Shown here piece after piece: positions 1-6,981 of a DNA stretch of 13,806 nt. A model generated the notes under the pieces. The model saw only the letters and a program-made list of their open reading frames with translations. It made no database searches and was not told the origin of the DNA. Source of the stretch: Promethearchaeota archaeon (GTDB taxonomy: Archaea > Asgardarchaeota > Lokiarchaeia > Sigynarchaeales > SOKP01). A program made the translations under genes and the position numbers. Location of the stretch: assembly GCA_019057775.1 (NCBI GenBank), contig JAHLWT010000069.1, forward strand, positions 1-13,806, written 5' to 3'. Numbering within the stretch: the stretch's first letter is position 1; every line of letters starts with the position of its first letter.

Positions 1-124
1 CATTTACTATAACTAATTCGAAATCTTCATATGTTTGGTTTAATACACTAGTAACTGATTTCCTTATATGTTCTTCTTCATTATAGACTGTCATTATAAC
101 ACTAACTTTAGGCTTTCCATTCAT
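1..124 (-). CDS. Family 2 glycosyltransferase, N-terminal part (runs off window)
   Basis: Only the first 41 residues are present; the gene continues past base 1. From the ATG at 124-122 the protein begins MNGKPKVSVIMTVYNEEEHI, and the hydrophobic strand followed by TVYNEE is the start of the nucleotide-sugar-binding fold of GT-A family 2 enzymes. The next stretch (SVLNQTYEDFELVIVN) matches the family's second helix and strand, just before the expected D-G-S motif, which lies outside the window. An AAAAGG box sits 8 bases before this ATG. The frame is open a further 29 codons upstream, and a stronger AGGAG box precedes an in-frame GTT, so the start is uncertain. The likely role is sugar transfer to a lipid-linked glycan on the cytoplasmic side; donor and acceptor cannot be read from this fragment. 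Confidence 0.85.
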   Translation of the reverse strand, partial: MNGKPKVSVIMTVYNEEEHIRKSVTSVLNQTYEDFELVIVN

Positions 125-208
125 TATTATAGCCTTTTCATTTAAATAATCTTGTGAGTTACGCCAATATTCCTCGAAAAAAGGAATGCCTTTCTTAACG
201 TATCTGGT

Positions 209-213
209 CTCCT
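209..213 (-). promoter_or_regulatory. Shine-Dalgarno box AGGAG without a usable start codon
   Basis: On the minus strand AGGAG is followed after 9 bases by GTT (199-197), not ATG or GTG. That codon is in frame with the glycosyltransferase ATG at 124-122, 25 codons downstream. The placement suggests a former start mutated in its third base, or an unusual start. Confidence 0.35.
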
Positions 214-217
214 ATTT

Positions 218-991
218 TTAGGTGGCTCTAAAAGCTCTCATTGTAGTTTTAATAATAATAAGGATTAGCCCGATGGTATTCACCACTGCGTAAAGCAAGA
301 CTACTAGACCAAGAAACTTGAAAACTAAAGCAAATAGTAACAATGGCATGAATAAACCCGAAGGTCCAAATATATTTCTGATTACCACTAATGTAATTCT
401 AAGAAACCTATTTGAAGTTACGACATTTGCGCTATCATCGTTTAGACTGTGAGTAAACATAGTCTTATATCTCAGAGAGCTCAACCTGGTCAGTATATAC
501 GAAAGTGAACTCCAAAAACCAGCAAAGAGAAATACATCCCTATCGAATATAGGAAAAATTTCAGCACGTCCTAATAATAAAGATGATTCTGGATCAACAA
601 ATGCTCCCACCCCGAGACTCATAAACAAGAAAGCAGCTACGATATAACCGACTAAAGCATCAATAAATTCACCATAACGAGTAAATGATTTTCTATATCT
701 AGCTATATTTCCATCAACGCAGTCGAGCACAAAACCCAGGTTAATCATAAGAGCACCCACCAGCTTACCGGCATATGAACCCAAGGCCAGAAAAGCACAC
801 CCGGTGAGCCCCACAATCAGACTGATATATGTGGCTTGATTAGCAGATATGTTCAAACGAAGGAATATCCAGGTTAGATAGAACGAGGGTAAACGGCCTG
901 TGTAATAGAACCAAGTCTTAACGCGTCTCTCCGAGACCATTTTGTCTTTGGAAAGCGTAGCACGAATATCTTTAATAGATACTTTTCCCAT
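218..991 (-). CDS. CDP-alcohol phosphatidyltransferase family membrane protein
   Basis: This 257-residue integral membrane protein belongs to the family that displaces CMP from a CDP-alcohol to form a phosphodiester, as in phosphatidylglycerol or inositol phosphate synthases. The signature is at residues 90-115: D90, D93-G94, A97-R98, eight residues, G107, D111. The last position of the signature, normally a fourth aspartate, is G115. The segment around residues 48-64 (ISANQATYISLIVGLTG) is the usual entry into the second membrane helix, and several further hydrophobic segments run to the C-terminus. The family is known; the substrate here is not. Its place after two GT-C-like genes (72 bases downstream) and before a GT2 implies a role in phosphodiester modification of a glycan or in making a lipid acceptor. 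The ATG at 991 has only a weak ribosome binding site (a GGAG about 14 bases away), so a start at Met18 is possible. Confidence 0.85.
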   Translation of the reverse strand: MGKVSIKDIRATLSKDKMVSERRVKTWFYYTGRLPSFYLTWIFLRLNISANQATYISLIVGLTGCAFLALGSYAGKLVGALMINLGFVLDCVDGNIARYRKSFTRYGEFIDALVGYIVAAFLFMSLGVGAFVDPESSLLLGRAEIFPIFDRDVFLFAGFWSSLSYILTRLSSLRYKTMFTHSLNDDSANVVTSNRFLRITLVVIRNIFGPSGLFMPLLLFALVFKFLGLVVLLYAVVNTIGLILIIIKTTMRAFRAT

Positions 992-1063
992 TTCTATTAC
1001 TATTTCTTGCTCCTTCTATGTTTCTAAACTTCTTGACGTATAGCTTCCATTGCATAAGATTAT

Positions 1064-3166
1064 CTATGGTAGCTTTAAGTTTACTTCTGAAATGAGTTGG
1101 TTCACATTAGTAGAATAGACAAAATATCCTCTGTTATTGAACAAAGGAGGCAAATCTTTCAGTCTGTCTTGTAAGATTACATAATCTGCGCCTAATTTCT
1201 TAGCAACGTGCATAGCATAGTAGCTCTGAATATCTGTATCATTTATAGTGATACCTAGTTTATACCTTTTACTTCTTGTAGGTCTGGTGGTCCTAATCAC
1301 ATTCCCCTTGTATTCGGTCTGTACTCGCGTAGATTCTCCTTTTAAAAAACCATAATTCTTTCCTATGCCCTTTCTTATCCCTTTCACAGCAATTATCGCT
1401 ACCGTGTCCCGAAACTTCAACTCATCATAGTAAATGCTACCCAATTCTTTCAATGCCATAGAAAATTCTTTAGTCACATCTTTTGAAACATCTCCACTTA
1501 TTCCTATGATGATTATATAGTCATTTCTAATATCTTTTAAATACTTAATGATAGTTTTGTTATTTTTTTCATTTTCACTAAATCCAATATCAAAAGTTGC
1601 ATAACTAACAGGCCATCCTGTTTTCGGGTCAACCGTAACAACATTAAGGCCTCGTTCACCAAATCTAGTCATTTTGAGTTTTCTATACCATTCTATAAGC
1701 TTTTGTTTATCTGCATACAGATACCCGCTGGCATCCTTCCAGGATATTGTTACGCTCCTGAGACTTAATAGCCTAAGAAGAAATGCGTATATTGAATAAG
1801 GGTCAAAATAGTGAAAAAGTGCGTCATTAGACGTGTTTTTCCGAGCCCACATCCCAACCTCCTCTAAGTATTTCGCTTCTTTGCCATAATAATATTTTTT
1901 TTCTCTTTTTCCTATAACATTTGAGAAATTTCTAAAAGAGATCCTATTTGCAGTAACAAAATTATATGATAACAAAACAAGAATAATAGCGGTAGAAGTA
2001 AGCGTTGTATATCTGTTAATGTAATTTTTGCCACTTTTGAGAAGAGATTTGGTAAGTTCATTCAAAGATCGAAGTAAGAAAATTAAACACACAAAACCAG
2101 ATAACAGAATACCTCTCTTAATATTTATAAAGAAATATGGAACTTTAAAATAATCACAACCTTTAATTATCGAAGCCTGCGCAACGTTAGAAATGAAAAT
2201 GGAAAGAAAAAATAATATAAGTAATAATTTATCTTTCCTTTTAAATTTTCTTGCATATAATAGGATTATAACTGATAAACAAAACAACGGATAGAGAATA
2301 CTCGTAGTCGAAATACGATATCCTAGAAATTTATAAGTTGATAGTCCTATTCCCTGCCGCCACAACGTTGACCGCCATGAAAAACCGAAATTTTCTCCAC
2401 TAAACCTGAATCTAATTATTGAATTTATAATACCAGCCTGTACTTGGCTCACACTTATATCGGTTGCTCTTAAATAACTAATTAAAAAAGGAAGAGCTCC
2501 AATACTAAAACATAATAAAAAAGCAAGATACTCCTTAACCAAACGAAAATGAAATTTTTTTCCAAAAATATTATCAAATAATCTAGTCAATAAAAAAAAC
2601 GCGGCAAACGTCACCCCAAGTACAGGATGGATATTTATTGACAAGCCTGCCAGAAAAAAGAAAAAATACATTCGCCGTTTATCATCCATCCATTTTAAGA
2701 ACAAGTAAAGATATAAAAATACAAAACTAAAGTAAAGCATCATTGGGGTCACGATAGATATTTGATTAAAATAAAAAACGCTCGAGACCGATGATAAAAA
2801 CAATGATAGCCACCACTGTTGTGCTATATATTGAAAGATTAAATAAGATGTGCAAAGGTAAACAAAAATAATTACTGAAAAAAGAACTTTGTTAGCATTA
2901 GCGGAGCTGCCAGTCAAAAAAATCAGTGCACTTATTATCTTTCGATAGAAAGGCATAAAAAATCTATAGTATTTATCGCTTTTCATAAGCATATCGTTAG
3001 GATAAAGACCTGGATTATGGTCTTTCAATACCATCATAGTAATAAATGCTTGGTCCGACCTCATATCTGCCTCGCTAAAATTCAAATTAGCAATCAGGTA
3101 AAATAATGCTAATAGTGAGAAAATCGTAAATACAATGAAATTATGTTTTTTTATGGAAAAAATCAT
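1064..3166 (-). CDS. Large polytopic GT-C-like membrane protein
   Basis: This is a 700-residue protein. Residues 1 to about 405 contain roughly ten hydrophobic helices, and residues 411-700 form a hydrophilic domain. Helix 1 (about 10-28) is followed by an external loop with acidic residues (E32, D34, D38 in SEADMRSDQ), as expected for GT-C enzymes, whose catalytic acid lies in the first loop. A NIHPVLG motif at 178-184 in a later helix is also reminiscent of such proteins. The soluble part begins with a W-A-R-K-N-T segment (440-445) and an aromatic-rich stretch. GT-C enzymes use polyprenyl-phosphate sugars outside the cytoplasmic membrane, so the DPM1-like GT2 in this locus could supply the donor; this is inference. 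The ATG at 3166 has a strong box, AAGGAG, just upstream. The gene lies 108 bases after the split gene at 3275-5089, which has a similar build. The exact family was not recognised. Confidence 0.72.
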   Translation of the reverse strand: MIFSIKKHNFIVFTIFSLLALFYLIANLNFSEADMRSDQAFITMMVLKDHNPGLYPNDMLMKSDKYYRFFMPFYRKIISALIFLTGSSANANKVLFSVIIFVYLCTSYLIFQYIAQQWWLSLFLSSVSSVFYFNQISIVTPMMLYFSFVFLYLYLFLKWMDDKRRMYFFFFLAGLSINIHPVLGVTFAAFFLLTRLFDNIFGKKFHFRLVKEYLAFLLCFSIGALPFLISYLRATDISVSQVQAGIINSIIRFRFSGENFGFSWRSTLWRQGIGLSTYKFLGYRISTTSILYPLFCLSVIILLYARKFKRKDKLLLILFFLSIFISNVAQASIIKGCDYFKVPYFFINIKRGILLSGFVCLIFLLRSLNELTKSLLKSGKNYINRYTTLTSTAIILVLLSYNFVTANRISFRNFSNVIGKREKKYYYGKEAKYLEEVGMWARKNTSNDALFHYFDPYSIYAFLLRLLSLRSVTISWKDASGYLYADKQKLIEWYRKLKMTRFGERGLNVVTVDPKTGWPVSYATFDIGFSENEKNNKTIIKYLKDIRNDYIIIIGISGDVSKDVTKEFSMALKELGSIYYDELKFRDTVAIIAVKGIRKGIGKNYGFLKGESTRVQTEYKGNVIRTTRPTRSKRYKLGITINDTDIQSYYAMHVAKKLGADYVILQDRLKDLPPLFNNRGYFVYSTNVNQLISEVNLKLP

Positions 3167-3274
3167 ATCTCTCCTTATGTAATTTCTTGGTCAAAAATAA
3201 AGCATATGAGAGAGAAAATAATATCCTTAATTTTTTGCTTGTCTATCAATTTATGTCTATTTCTTATAGTAAAA

Positions 3275-4072
3275 TTATTTTTTCTCCTTATCTTCTGTAT
3301 ATTTAATATAAACTTCCCAAAGGTTAGGATCCAAAGTTATTAACAGCCTTTTACTCGAACCAAAATATTCTGTCAAGCCGTTCTCAGTGTTTCTCATCCT
3401 AATATAATTTTCTTCCTTGCGACTCGAACGCTCGGAAGACTTTCTTGTTGAAATAACACTATTTTTATTATATGTAGTTACTGTATTATCATATTTGGGT
3501 AAATAGAAATAATTAAATCGGAATAATAAAATAATTAGAATCGTAATTGGTATGATTTTATTATTGCTCTGCATAATCTGTCCATAAAACTCAATTAAAT
3601 ACTCCAGCCCTGCTGCGGACAAAATAATCATAGCAAAAAATATATATTCAAACATTCTTGTTGGTCTGGAAGTAAGCTTAAACATTATAAGAAAAAATAT
3701 CGAAGCAAGCCAAACAATGATAAAAAGCTTCTCGTCTGTTTTTTTCTTGTGGAAGAAAGCAGAAATACCGAAAATTGACAGAACCATAGGTAGATAACCT
3801 GAGTTAGTTACTGTAATTTTGAAAAATTCTTTGATTGAAGGCACATAGGAAAGCCTCCACCTTACCCATTCGACTAGCTCAGGATATTTCTCACCATATA
3901 AATCATTTATTGCAGCAAAAGAAATCTTATTCCAAAAACCATATTTAAAATATAAGGGAATAGCCCAACTTCCAATGATGCAAACAGAAATTATTATAAT
4001 ATTTCCTAAAAATTTTAATTCTTTCAGTCTGATTTTTTTCTGTATGGCAAGAACAATTACATATAGTGCCAC
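3275..4072 (-). CDS. C-terminal fragment of the split GT-C-like gene
   Basis: This is the continuation after the TGA. As a separate frame it could start only at the GTG at 4072-4070, five codons after the stop, and no Shine-Dalgarno box precedes that GTG, so independent translation is doubtful. The 265 residues contain about six hydrophobic helices, a positively charged and serine-rich linker (RKSSERSSRKEE) and a short soluble end. There are no further stops or frameshifts, so the half still looks under selection or only recently disabled. Confidence 0.55.
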   Translation of the reverse strand: MALYVIVLAIQKKIRLKELKFLGNIIIISVCIIGSWAIPLYFKYGFWNKISFAAINDLYGEKYPELVEWVRWRLSYVPSIKEFFKITVTNSGYLPMVLSIFGISAFFHKKKTDEKLFIIVWLASIFFLIMFKLTSRPTRMFEYIFFAMIILSAAGLEYLIEFYGQIMQSNNKIIPITILIILLFRFNYFYLPKYDNTVTTYNKNSVISTRKSSERSSRKEENYIRMRNTENGLTEYFGSSKRLLITLDPNLWEVYIKYTEDKEKK

Positions 4073-4084
4073 AATAGGTAATAG

Positions 4085-5089
4085 TCACCATAAAAGTAAA
4101 GGTTGAATCAATACTGCGGCACCCAATATTATTCCAACAAAAGTACTGTAACTTTTCTGCCCGTTTTTTATTCCTACTAAAAACAGCGTAAGAATTGTTG
4201 CTGTCAGAACCCAACCTAACGCCCAAGGATTTGAAAGAAATATTAAAGGTATTTCACTTTCATTTAATCCCCCACTTACCCCTAGCGCAATAAGAGTTAT
4301 TACGGCCGCGACCCTTCTGTTATTTATCACATTATTTGCTAACATATAAATTGAAAGAATCCAAAAACAGCCAATAAATATCGGAAAATAACGAAAAATG
4401 TCAACCAAAGATAAACCAGTTACAGTTTTTAAAACCGCTAATACATTACTAAACCCTCCTGGATACCAATTAGGAAAAAATTTATTAAAAAAAGCGAATT
4501 TATCATAAAAGGGCCCGTCAAGAAAAACGGCAACGGTCATATAGAAATGCTGTAACTGATCACCCTTTAGGAACAAACTCGAACTTCTTGTTCTCAGGAT
4601 AAAATCTATTACCAGCAATAGAGAAATTATCAATATTGAGTAATCTATAAGTGCATTTTTATTAAGAGCCACAGTCCCATGTTTTATACTTTCAAGTAAA
4701 GATATCTTATTAAAATGATGCACAATTAAATAAAGTGTGAAATAAATCAATCCATAGGATAATAATATGCAATACTTTGAAAAATCCAGATTTAAATATT
4801 TCTGCGACAGACCAATAATAACACTCAAAGAAAGGCCCAAAGAAAAACTAATAACTGATCTTTCAACAAAATCAAATCTATGCTTAAACAATAAAGAAAC
4901 AATACCATAATTAGGCAAAACAAACAATAAACTACACCAAATACCTACTTTAAAAACACCTGCCCAATCGACAAGATAAGGATAAGAAACGATAGGAGAG
5001 ATTTTTTTTATAAATATATAAATTAAGAAAATCAAAAAAAATGATACGATGACATATATAATATGTTTCAAATTTAATATCTTCTTCAT
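4085..5089 (-). CDS. N-terminal fragment of the split GT-C-like gene
   Basis: This is the part translated before the in-frame TGA: 334 residues that are almost entirely membrane helices plus the loop carrying GDQLQH and NWYPGGF. The ATG at 5089 has no clear Shine-Dalgarno box of its own. It overlaps, as ATGA, the stop of a five-codon upstream frame (5103-5086) created by a 14-base near-duplication, and the AGGA box lies before that upstream ATG. The GC-rich island begins about 15 bases further upstream. If UGA is not read through, the product lacks the C-terminal helices and tail and is probably inactive. Confidence 0.7.
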   Translation of the reverse strand: MKKILNLKHIIYVIVSFFLIFLIYIFIKKISPIVSYPYLVDWAGVFKVGIWCSLLFVLPNYGIVSLLFKHRFDFVERSVISFSLGLSLSVIIGLSQKYLNLDFSKYCILLSYGLIYFTLYLIVHHFNKISLLESIKHGTVALNKNALIDYSILIISLLLVIDFILRTRSSSLFLKGDQLQHFYMTVAVFLDGPFYDKFAFFNKFFPNWYPGGFSNVLAVLKTVTGLSLVDIFRYFPIFIGCFWILSIYMLANNVINNRRVAAVITLIALGVSGGLNESEIPLIFLSNPWALGWVLTATILTLFLVGIKNGQKSYSTFVGIILGAAVLIQPLLLW

Positions 5090-5106
5090 AATGCCATCTT
5101 CATAAT
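5086..5106 (-). repeat. Duplicated start-codon context with a five-codon leader frame
   Basis: The 10-mer ATTATGAAGA occurs twice on the minus strand, 14 bases apart (5106-5097 and 5092-5083). Each copy contains ATGAAGA. The upstream ATG (5103-5101) reads Met-Lys-Met-Ala-Leu and stops at a TGA that overlaps the ATG of the following membrane protein gene. An AGGA box precedes the upstream ATG by 9 bases, so the downstream gene may be translated by coupling. Confidence 0.4.
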
Positions 5107-5590
5107 TTCCATTCCTAACTATTTCGCTCGCCAGTTACCTGCCGTCCGAATCGCTGCAGAACCCCGACCATTGGACATACCACTTGTAAAAGAAGCCAGT
5201 GCGATATTCAGCCTCAGCAATGCGTCGTGCCCAGTGGGTTTTGTCACTTTTCAAAACCGACCAATCATCAAACATACACTGGGTAACCTGGTGACGTCAT
5301 ATGAGTAAGGTAGCAGCCTTTTGCCATCAAACTTGCTCGCCTTGGAGAATAAACAGAATCCGGCTTACAGGCTTTTTGGGAACCGTACGCCACGTCTGGC
5401 AAGCCGAACAAAGTTGAGCGTAAGGCGTTATGACCTGACTCGAGCACCTGTCCTCGCATTTAGTCGATCCTTAAAAATATTATCCGTATCATCATATTTC
5501 TTGTCTTGAGCAAAAACTGAAGAGGCTGACTCATTGTCGCCTCTCCGCTTGTGCCATGCAGACCATGAATTCTCCTCTACTAATCATGTT
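5105..5590 (-). mobile_element. GC-rich island with broken reading frames, probable mobile or repeat remnant
   Basis: The 575-base stretch between the metallophosphoesterase (ends 5665) and the next gene (starts 5089) contains no intact gene of ordinary size. Its core is much richer in GC than its surroundings: 31 of 60 bases at 5401-5460 against 14 of 60 at 2521-2580. On the minus strand, staggered open stretches occupy all three frames: 5583-5428 (51 codons, with SWSAWHKRRGDNESASS), 5459-5268 (63 codons from an ATG, with KACKPDSVYSPRRASL), 5275-5135 (46 codons from an ATG, with IAEAEYRTGFFYKWYVQW) and 5222-5119 (with GMSNGRGSAAIRTAGNW). None matches a transposase or reverse transcriptase motif I can name, and I found no terminal inverted repeats. 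A decayed insertion element, a group II intron remnant or a dispersed repeat are all possible. Confidence 0.4.
5511..5544 (-). terminator. Possible rho-independent terminator
   Basis: On the minus strand the arms AGAGGC-GAC and GTC-(A)-GCCTCT form a nine-pair stem with one bulged base and a five-base loop (5544-5521), followed four bases later by TTTTT. It lies about 120 bases downstream of the metallophosphoesterase stop and so may end that transcript. The T-run is short and displaced, so the call is tentative. Confidence 0.38.
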
Positions 5591-5664
5591 TGAATTTTGA
5601 CCTTGTAATATAGTATAAATGTGCCTTTGTCGTATTATATTATCCAATTATATGTCCAAGTTAT

Positions 5665-6699
5665 TCAGATTTTTCCTTCTTTTAGGTGAATCTTCATTTC
5701 AATATCTCTGCTCCCAGTTGAATATATTAAGAGATTGTTCTCCATAACCTCTATAATACGCCAATTATTTGGATTTCTACCAAAAGCCGCTGTTTCAATT
5801 TGAGTTATCCGATGTCCAGTGGGAAAAGGAATGTCCTCAATAATGTTCCTATGATTATGGCCAACAAATGCAGCTATAATGGAAGGGGTTTTATTTAATA
5901 TTTTCATTAGTCCATGTTCATATGTATCTTCAAAAGGCCATCCATCAGGAGGGGTGGGAAAGTGAACACCATCTTTATTAGTATCCCCAACGGGAATACT
6001 TCTATGCATGAATAGAATGATCGACTCATTATGGGCCTTATTCAATTGGTCATTCAGCCAATCTAATTGTGGTTTGTCCAGTAAATCGCCAGCATGCTTA
6101 CTGTTTAAGTAGTAGCTGTTATCAAGAAATATAAAACGATATTTTCTCTTGCCAACTTTATAAATACGGCTATAATATGTTCCATTCTGAAAGCAAGAGA
6201 TATTTCTTATCCAAGCGACCTTTGCTTTCTGAACATTTGTTTGAGAAAAGTGTTTCTTCTCCTCTAAATCTATCCAATAGCTGCCAATGTCATGGTCTCC
6301 AAGGACCATAAATAATGGCACTGGGCAAAGATCATATAATTGGGAAAATTGTTCGATTTGCCCTCCCATTATTTTTCCATTATTTGTCTCAGCTTCATAA
6401 AAATCAATATTATCGCCAGTTATAACCACCATATCAGCACTAACCACTTTAGGTATGGTGGTGAGAAATTTTTTCAGCGGCTTTACACCGTTCCCGTAAT
6501 GTTCCCGGCTCTTTACAAAAAGTGGATGGTAACTTGTTAGGTTACATATATGGGTGTCTGTAATATGAACGATTGTAAGAGTATCCGGTCTTGTTTTCTT
6601 ACTAACAATAACGGTAGCAAAAATAGAAACACAAAGAATGAAGATGAAATAAGGATTCAAGAAAAACCGCTTTATTCGAAGACTTGATTTTAAATTCAT
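5665..6699 (-). CDS. Membrane-anchored calcineurin-like metallophosphoesterase
   Basis: This 344-residue protein has a basic N-terminus and one hydrophobic segment (about 13-33), an uncleaved anchor or signal peptide that would place the catalytic domain outside the membrane. The family's metal-binding motifs appear in order: D48-x-H50 (TDTH), G95-D96-N-I-D99, G134-D-H136-D137, H232 (MHRS) and G280-H-N-H283. The third motif is normally G-N-H-D/E; here the asparagine, which contacts metal and phosphate, is aspartate (D135). Family members hydrolyse phosphomonoesters or phosphodiesters using two metal ions. In a locus with two CDP-alcohol phosphotransferases, a surface phosphodiester or pyrophosphate-lipid substrate is plausible but unproven. 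The ATG at 6699 has an AAGGG box 8 bases upstream. The gene stands apart from its neighbours, with 282 and 575 bases of non-coding DNA around it and a promoter-like sequence upstream, so it is probably transcribed on its own. Confidence 0.88.
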   Translation of the reverse strand: MNLKSSLRIKRFFLNPYFIFILCVSIFATVIVSKKTRPDTLTIVHITDTHICNLTSYHPLFVKSREHYGNGVKPLKKFLTTIPKVVSADMVVITGDNIDFYEAETNNGKIMGGQIEQFSQLYDLCPVPLFMVLGDHDIGSYWIDLEEKKHFSQTNVQKAKVAWIRNISCFQNGTYYSRIYKVGKRKYRFIFLDNSYYLNSKHAGDLLDKPQLDWLNDQLNKAHNESIILFMHRSIPVGDTNKDGVHFPTPPDGWPFEDTYEHGLMKILNKTPSIIAAFVGHNHRNIIEDIPFPTGHRITQIETAAFGRNPNNWRIIEVMENNLLIYSTGSRDIEMKIHLKEGKI

Positions 6700-6741
6700 A
6701 CTTATATCCCTTCAGTTATTTATTAGCAAAAGCGATAATTC

Positions 6742-6769
6742 AGTATACTTTTGGTTTAATTGGTCCAAA
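6742..6769 (-). promoter_or_regulatory. Possible promoter of the metallophosphoesterase gene
   Basis: The minus strand has TATACT (6747-6742) as a -10 box and TTTGGA (6769-6764) as a weak -35 box, with 16 bases between them. Transcription would start near 6735, giving a leader of about 36 bases before the ATG at 6699. The boxes overlap an inverted repeat. Confidence 0.32.
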
Positions 6770-6784
6770 AAGTATTTAAATACT
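6745..6784. repeat. Overlapping inverted repeats upstream of the metallophosphoesterase gene
   Basis: The plus-strand arms ATACTTTTGG (6745-6754) and CCAAAAAGTAT (6765-6775) are complementary apart from one bulged base. The second arm runs into a perfect 14-base palindrome, AGTATTTAAATACT (6771-6784). These flank or cover the putative -35 and -10 boxes, so they could be an operator for a dimeric regulator. The AT-rich composition makes chance possible. Confidence 0.35.
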
Positions 6785-6974
6785 CTCTACACATTTCATA
6801 TCGTAGTCCAGTTTATCTACTTGCCTATCCACTTCAAACTCTCTAGTAGGTCTCAGGTCTTGAATATCTTTTAATGCGGATTATTATCAGTTATGTCCTC
6901 GTCACCATTAACCGTGCATGATAATAATCCCAATATCAGTAATCCATCTAAGAATAAATAAGATATTTTTTGAT
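6776..6974 (-). pseudogene. Remnant of a small lipoprotein gene
   Basis: The gap between the methyltransferase and the metallophosphoesterase holds a decayed reading frame. One frame gives a lipoprotein signal peptide end, GLLILGLLSC, followed by TVNGDEDITDNNPH and a stop at 6873-6871. The lipobox is L-L-S-C and the polar, acidic residues after cysteine are typical of a mature lipoprotein. The adjacent frame then continues as LKDIQDLRPTREFEVDRQVD and so on, to a TAA at 6778-6776. A third frame gives the basic start IKKYLIYS just before the signal peptide, beginning with ATC (6974-6972) where ATG would be expected. At least two frameshifts and a lost start are needed to rebuild one protein of about 65 residues. 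I do not recognise the family. The original may have been longer, with only its front end left. Confidence 0.45.
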
Positions 6975-6981
6975 AAAAAGC

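Larger units (their letters stand above)
3275..5089 (-). pseudogene. GT-C-like membrane protein gene interrupted by an in-frame TGA
   Basis: Two reading frames, 5089-4085 and 4072-3275, lie in the same phase and are separated only by a TGA at 4087-4085. Across it the protein reads QPLLLW-stop-LLPIVALYVI, one unbroken hydrophobic helix, so this was one gene of 604 residues with the stop at codon 335. Six or more helices precede the break and several follow. An external loop holds GDQLQH (176-181) and NWYPGGF (207-213), and such acidic/His and W-Y-P-G motifs are seen in large GT-C-like proteins. The hydrophilic C-terminal tail is short. TGA ends several neighbouring genes, so reassignment of UGA is unlikely. 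A single-base change from TGG, CGA or GGA would explain it. Readthrough or a sequencing error remain possible. The downstream frame shows no decay, suggesting a recent event or suppression. Confidence 0.75.

Noticed and set aside
4085..4087. UGA read as tryptophan, glycine or selenocysteine
   Set aside because: TGA is the terminal stop of the GT4, GT2, radical SAM, metallophosphoesterase and second CDP-alcohol genes, so the code is standard. No convincing selenocysteine insertion hairpin follows, and a selenocysteine inside a membrane helix of this type of protein is not expected.
5353..5372. Plus-strand ACAGAATCCGGCTTACAGGC resembles the 3' end of RNase P RNA
   Set aside because: The rest of RNase P RNA is absent: no GAGGAAAGTCC-type 5' core or other conserved blocks occur in the preceding 300 bases, so the match is isolated.
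5380..5389. Minus-strand CGTACGGTTC resembles the 3' arm of group II intron domain V
   Set aside because: The complementary 5' arm (GAACCGTACG-like) is not found in the bases just upstream, and no reverse transcriptase motif is visible, so an intron call cannot be supported.
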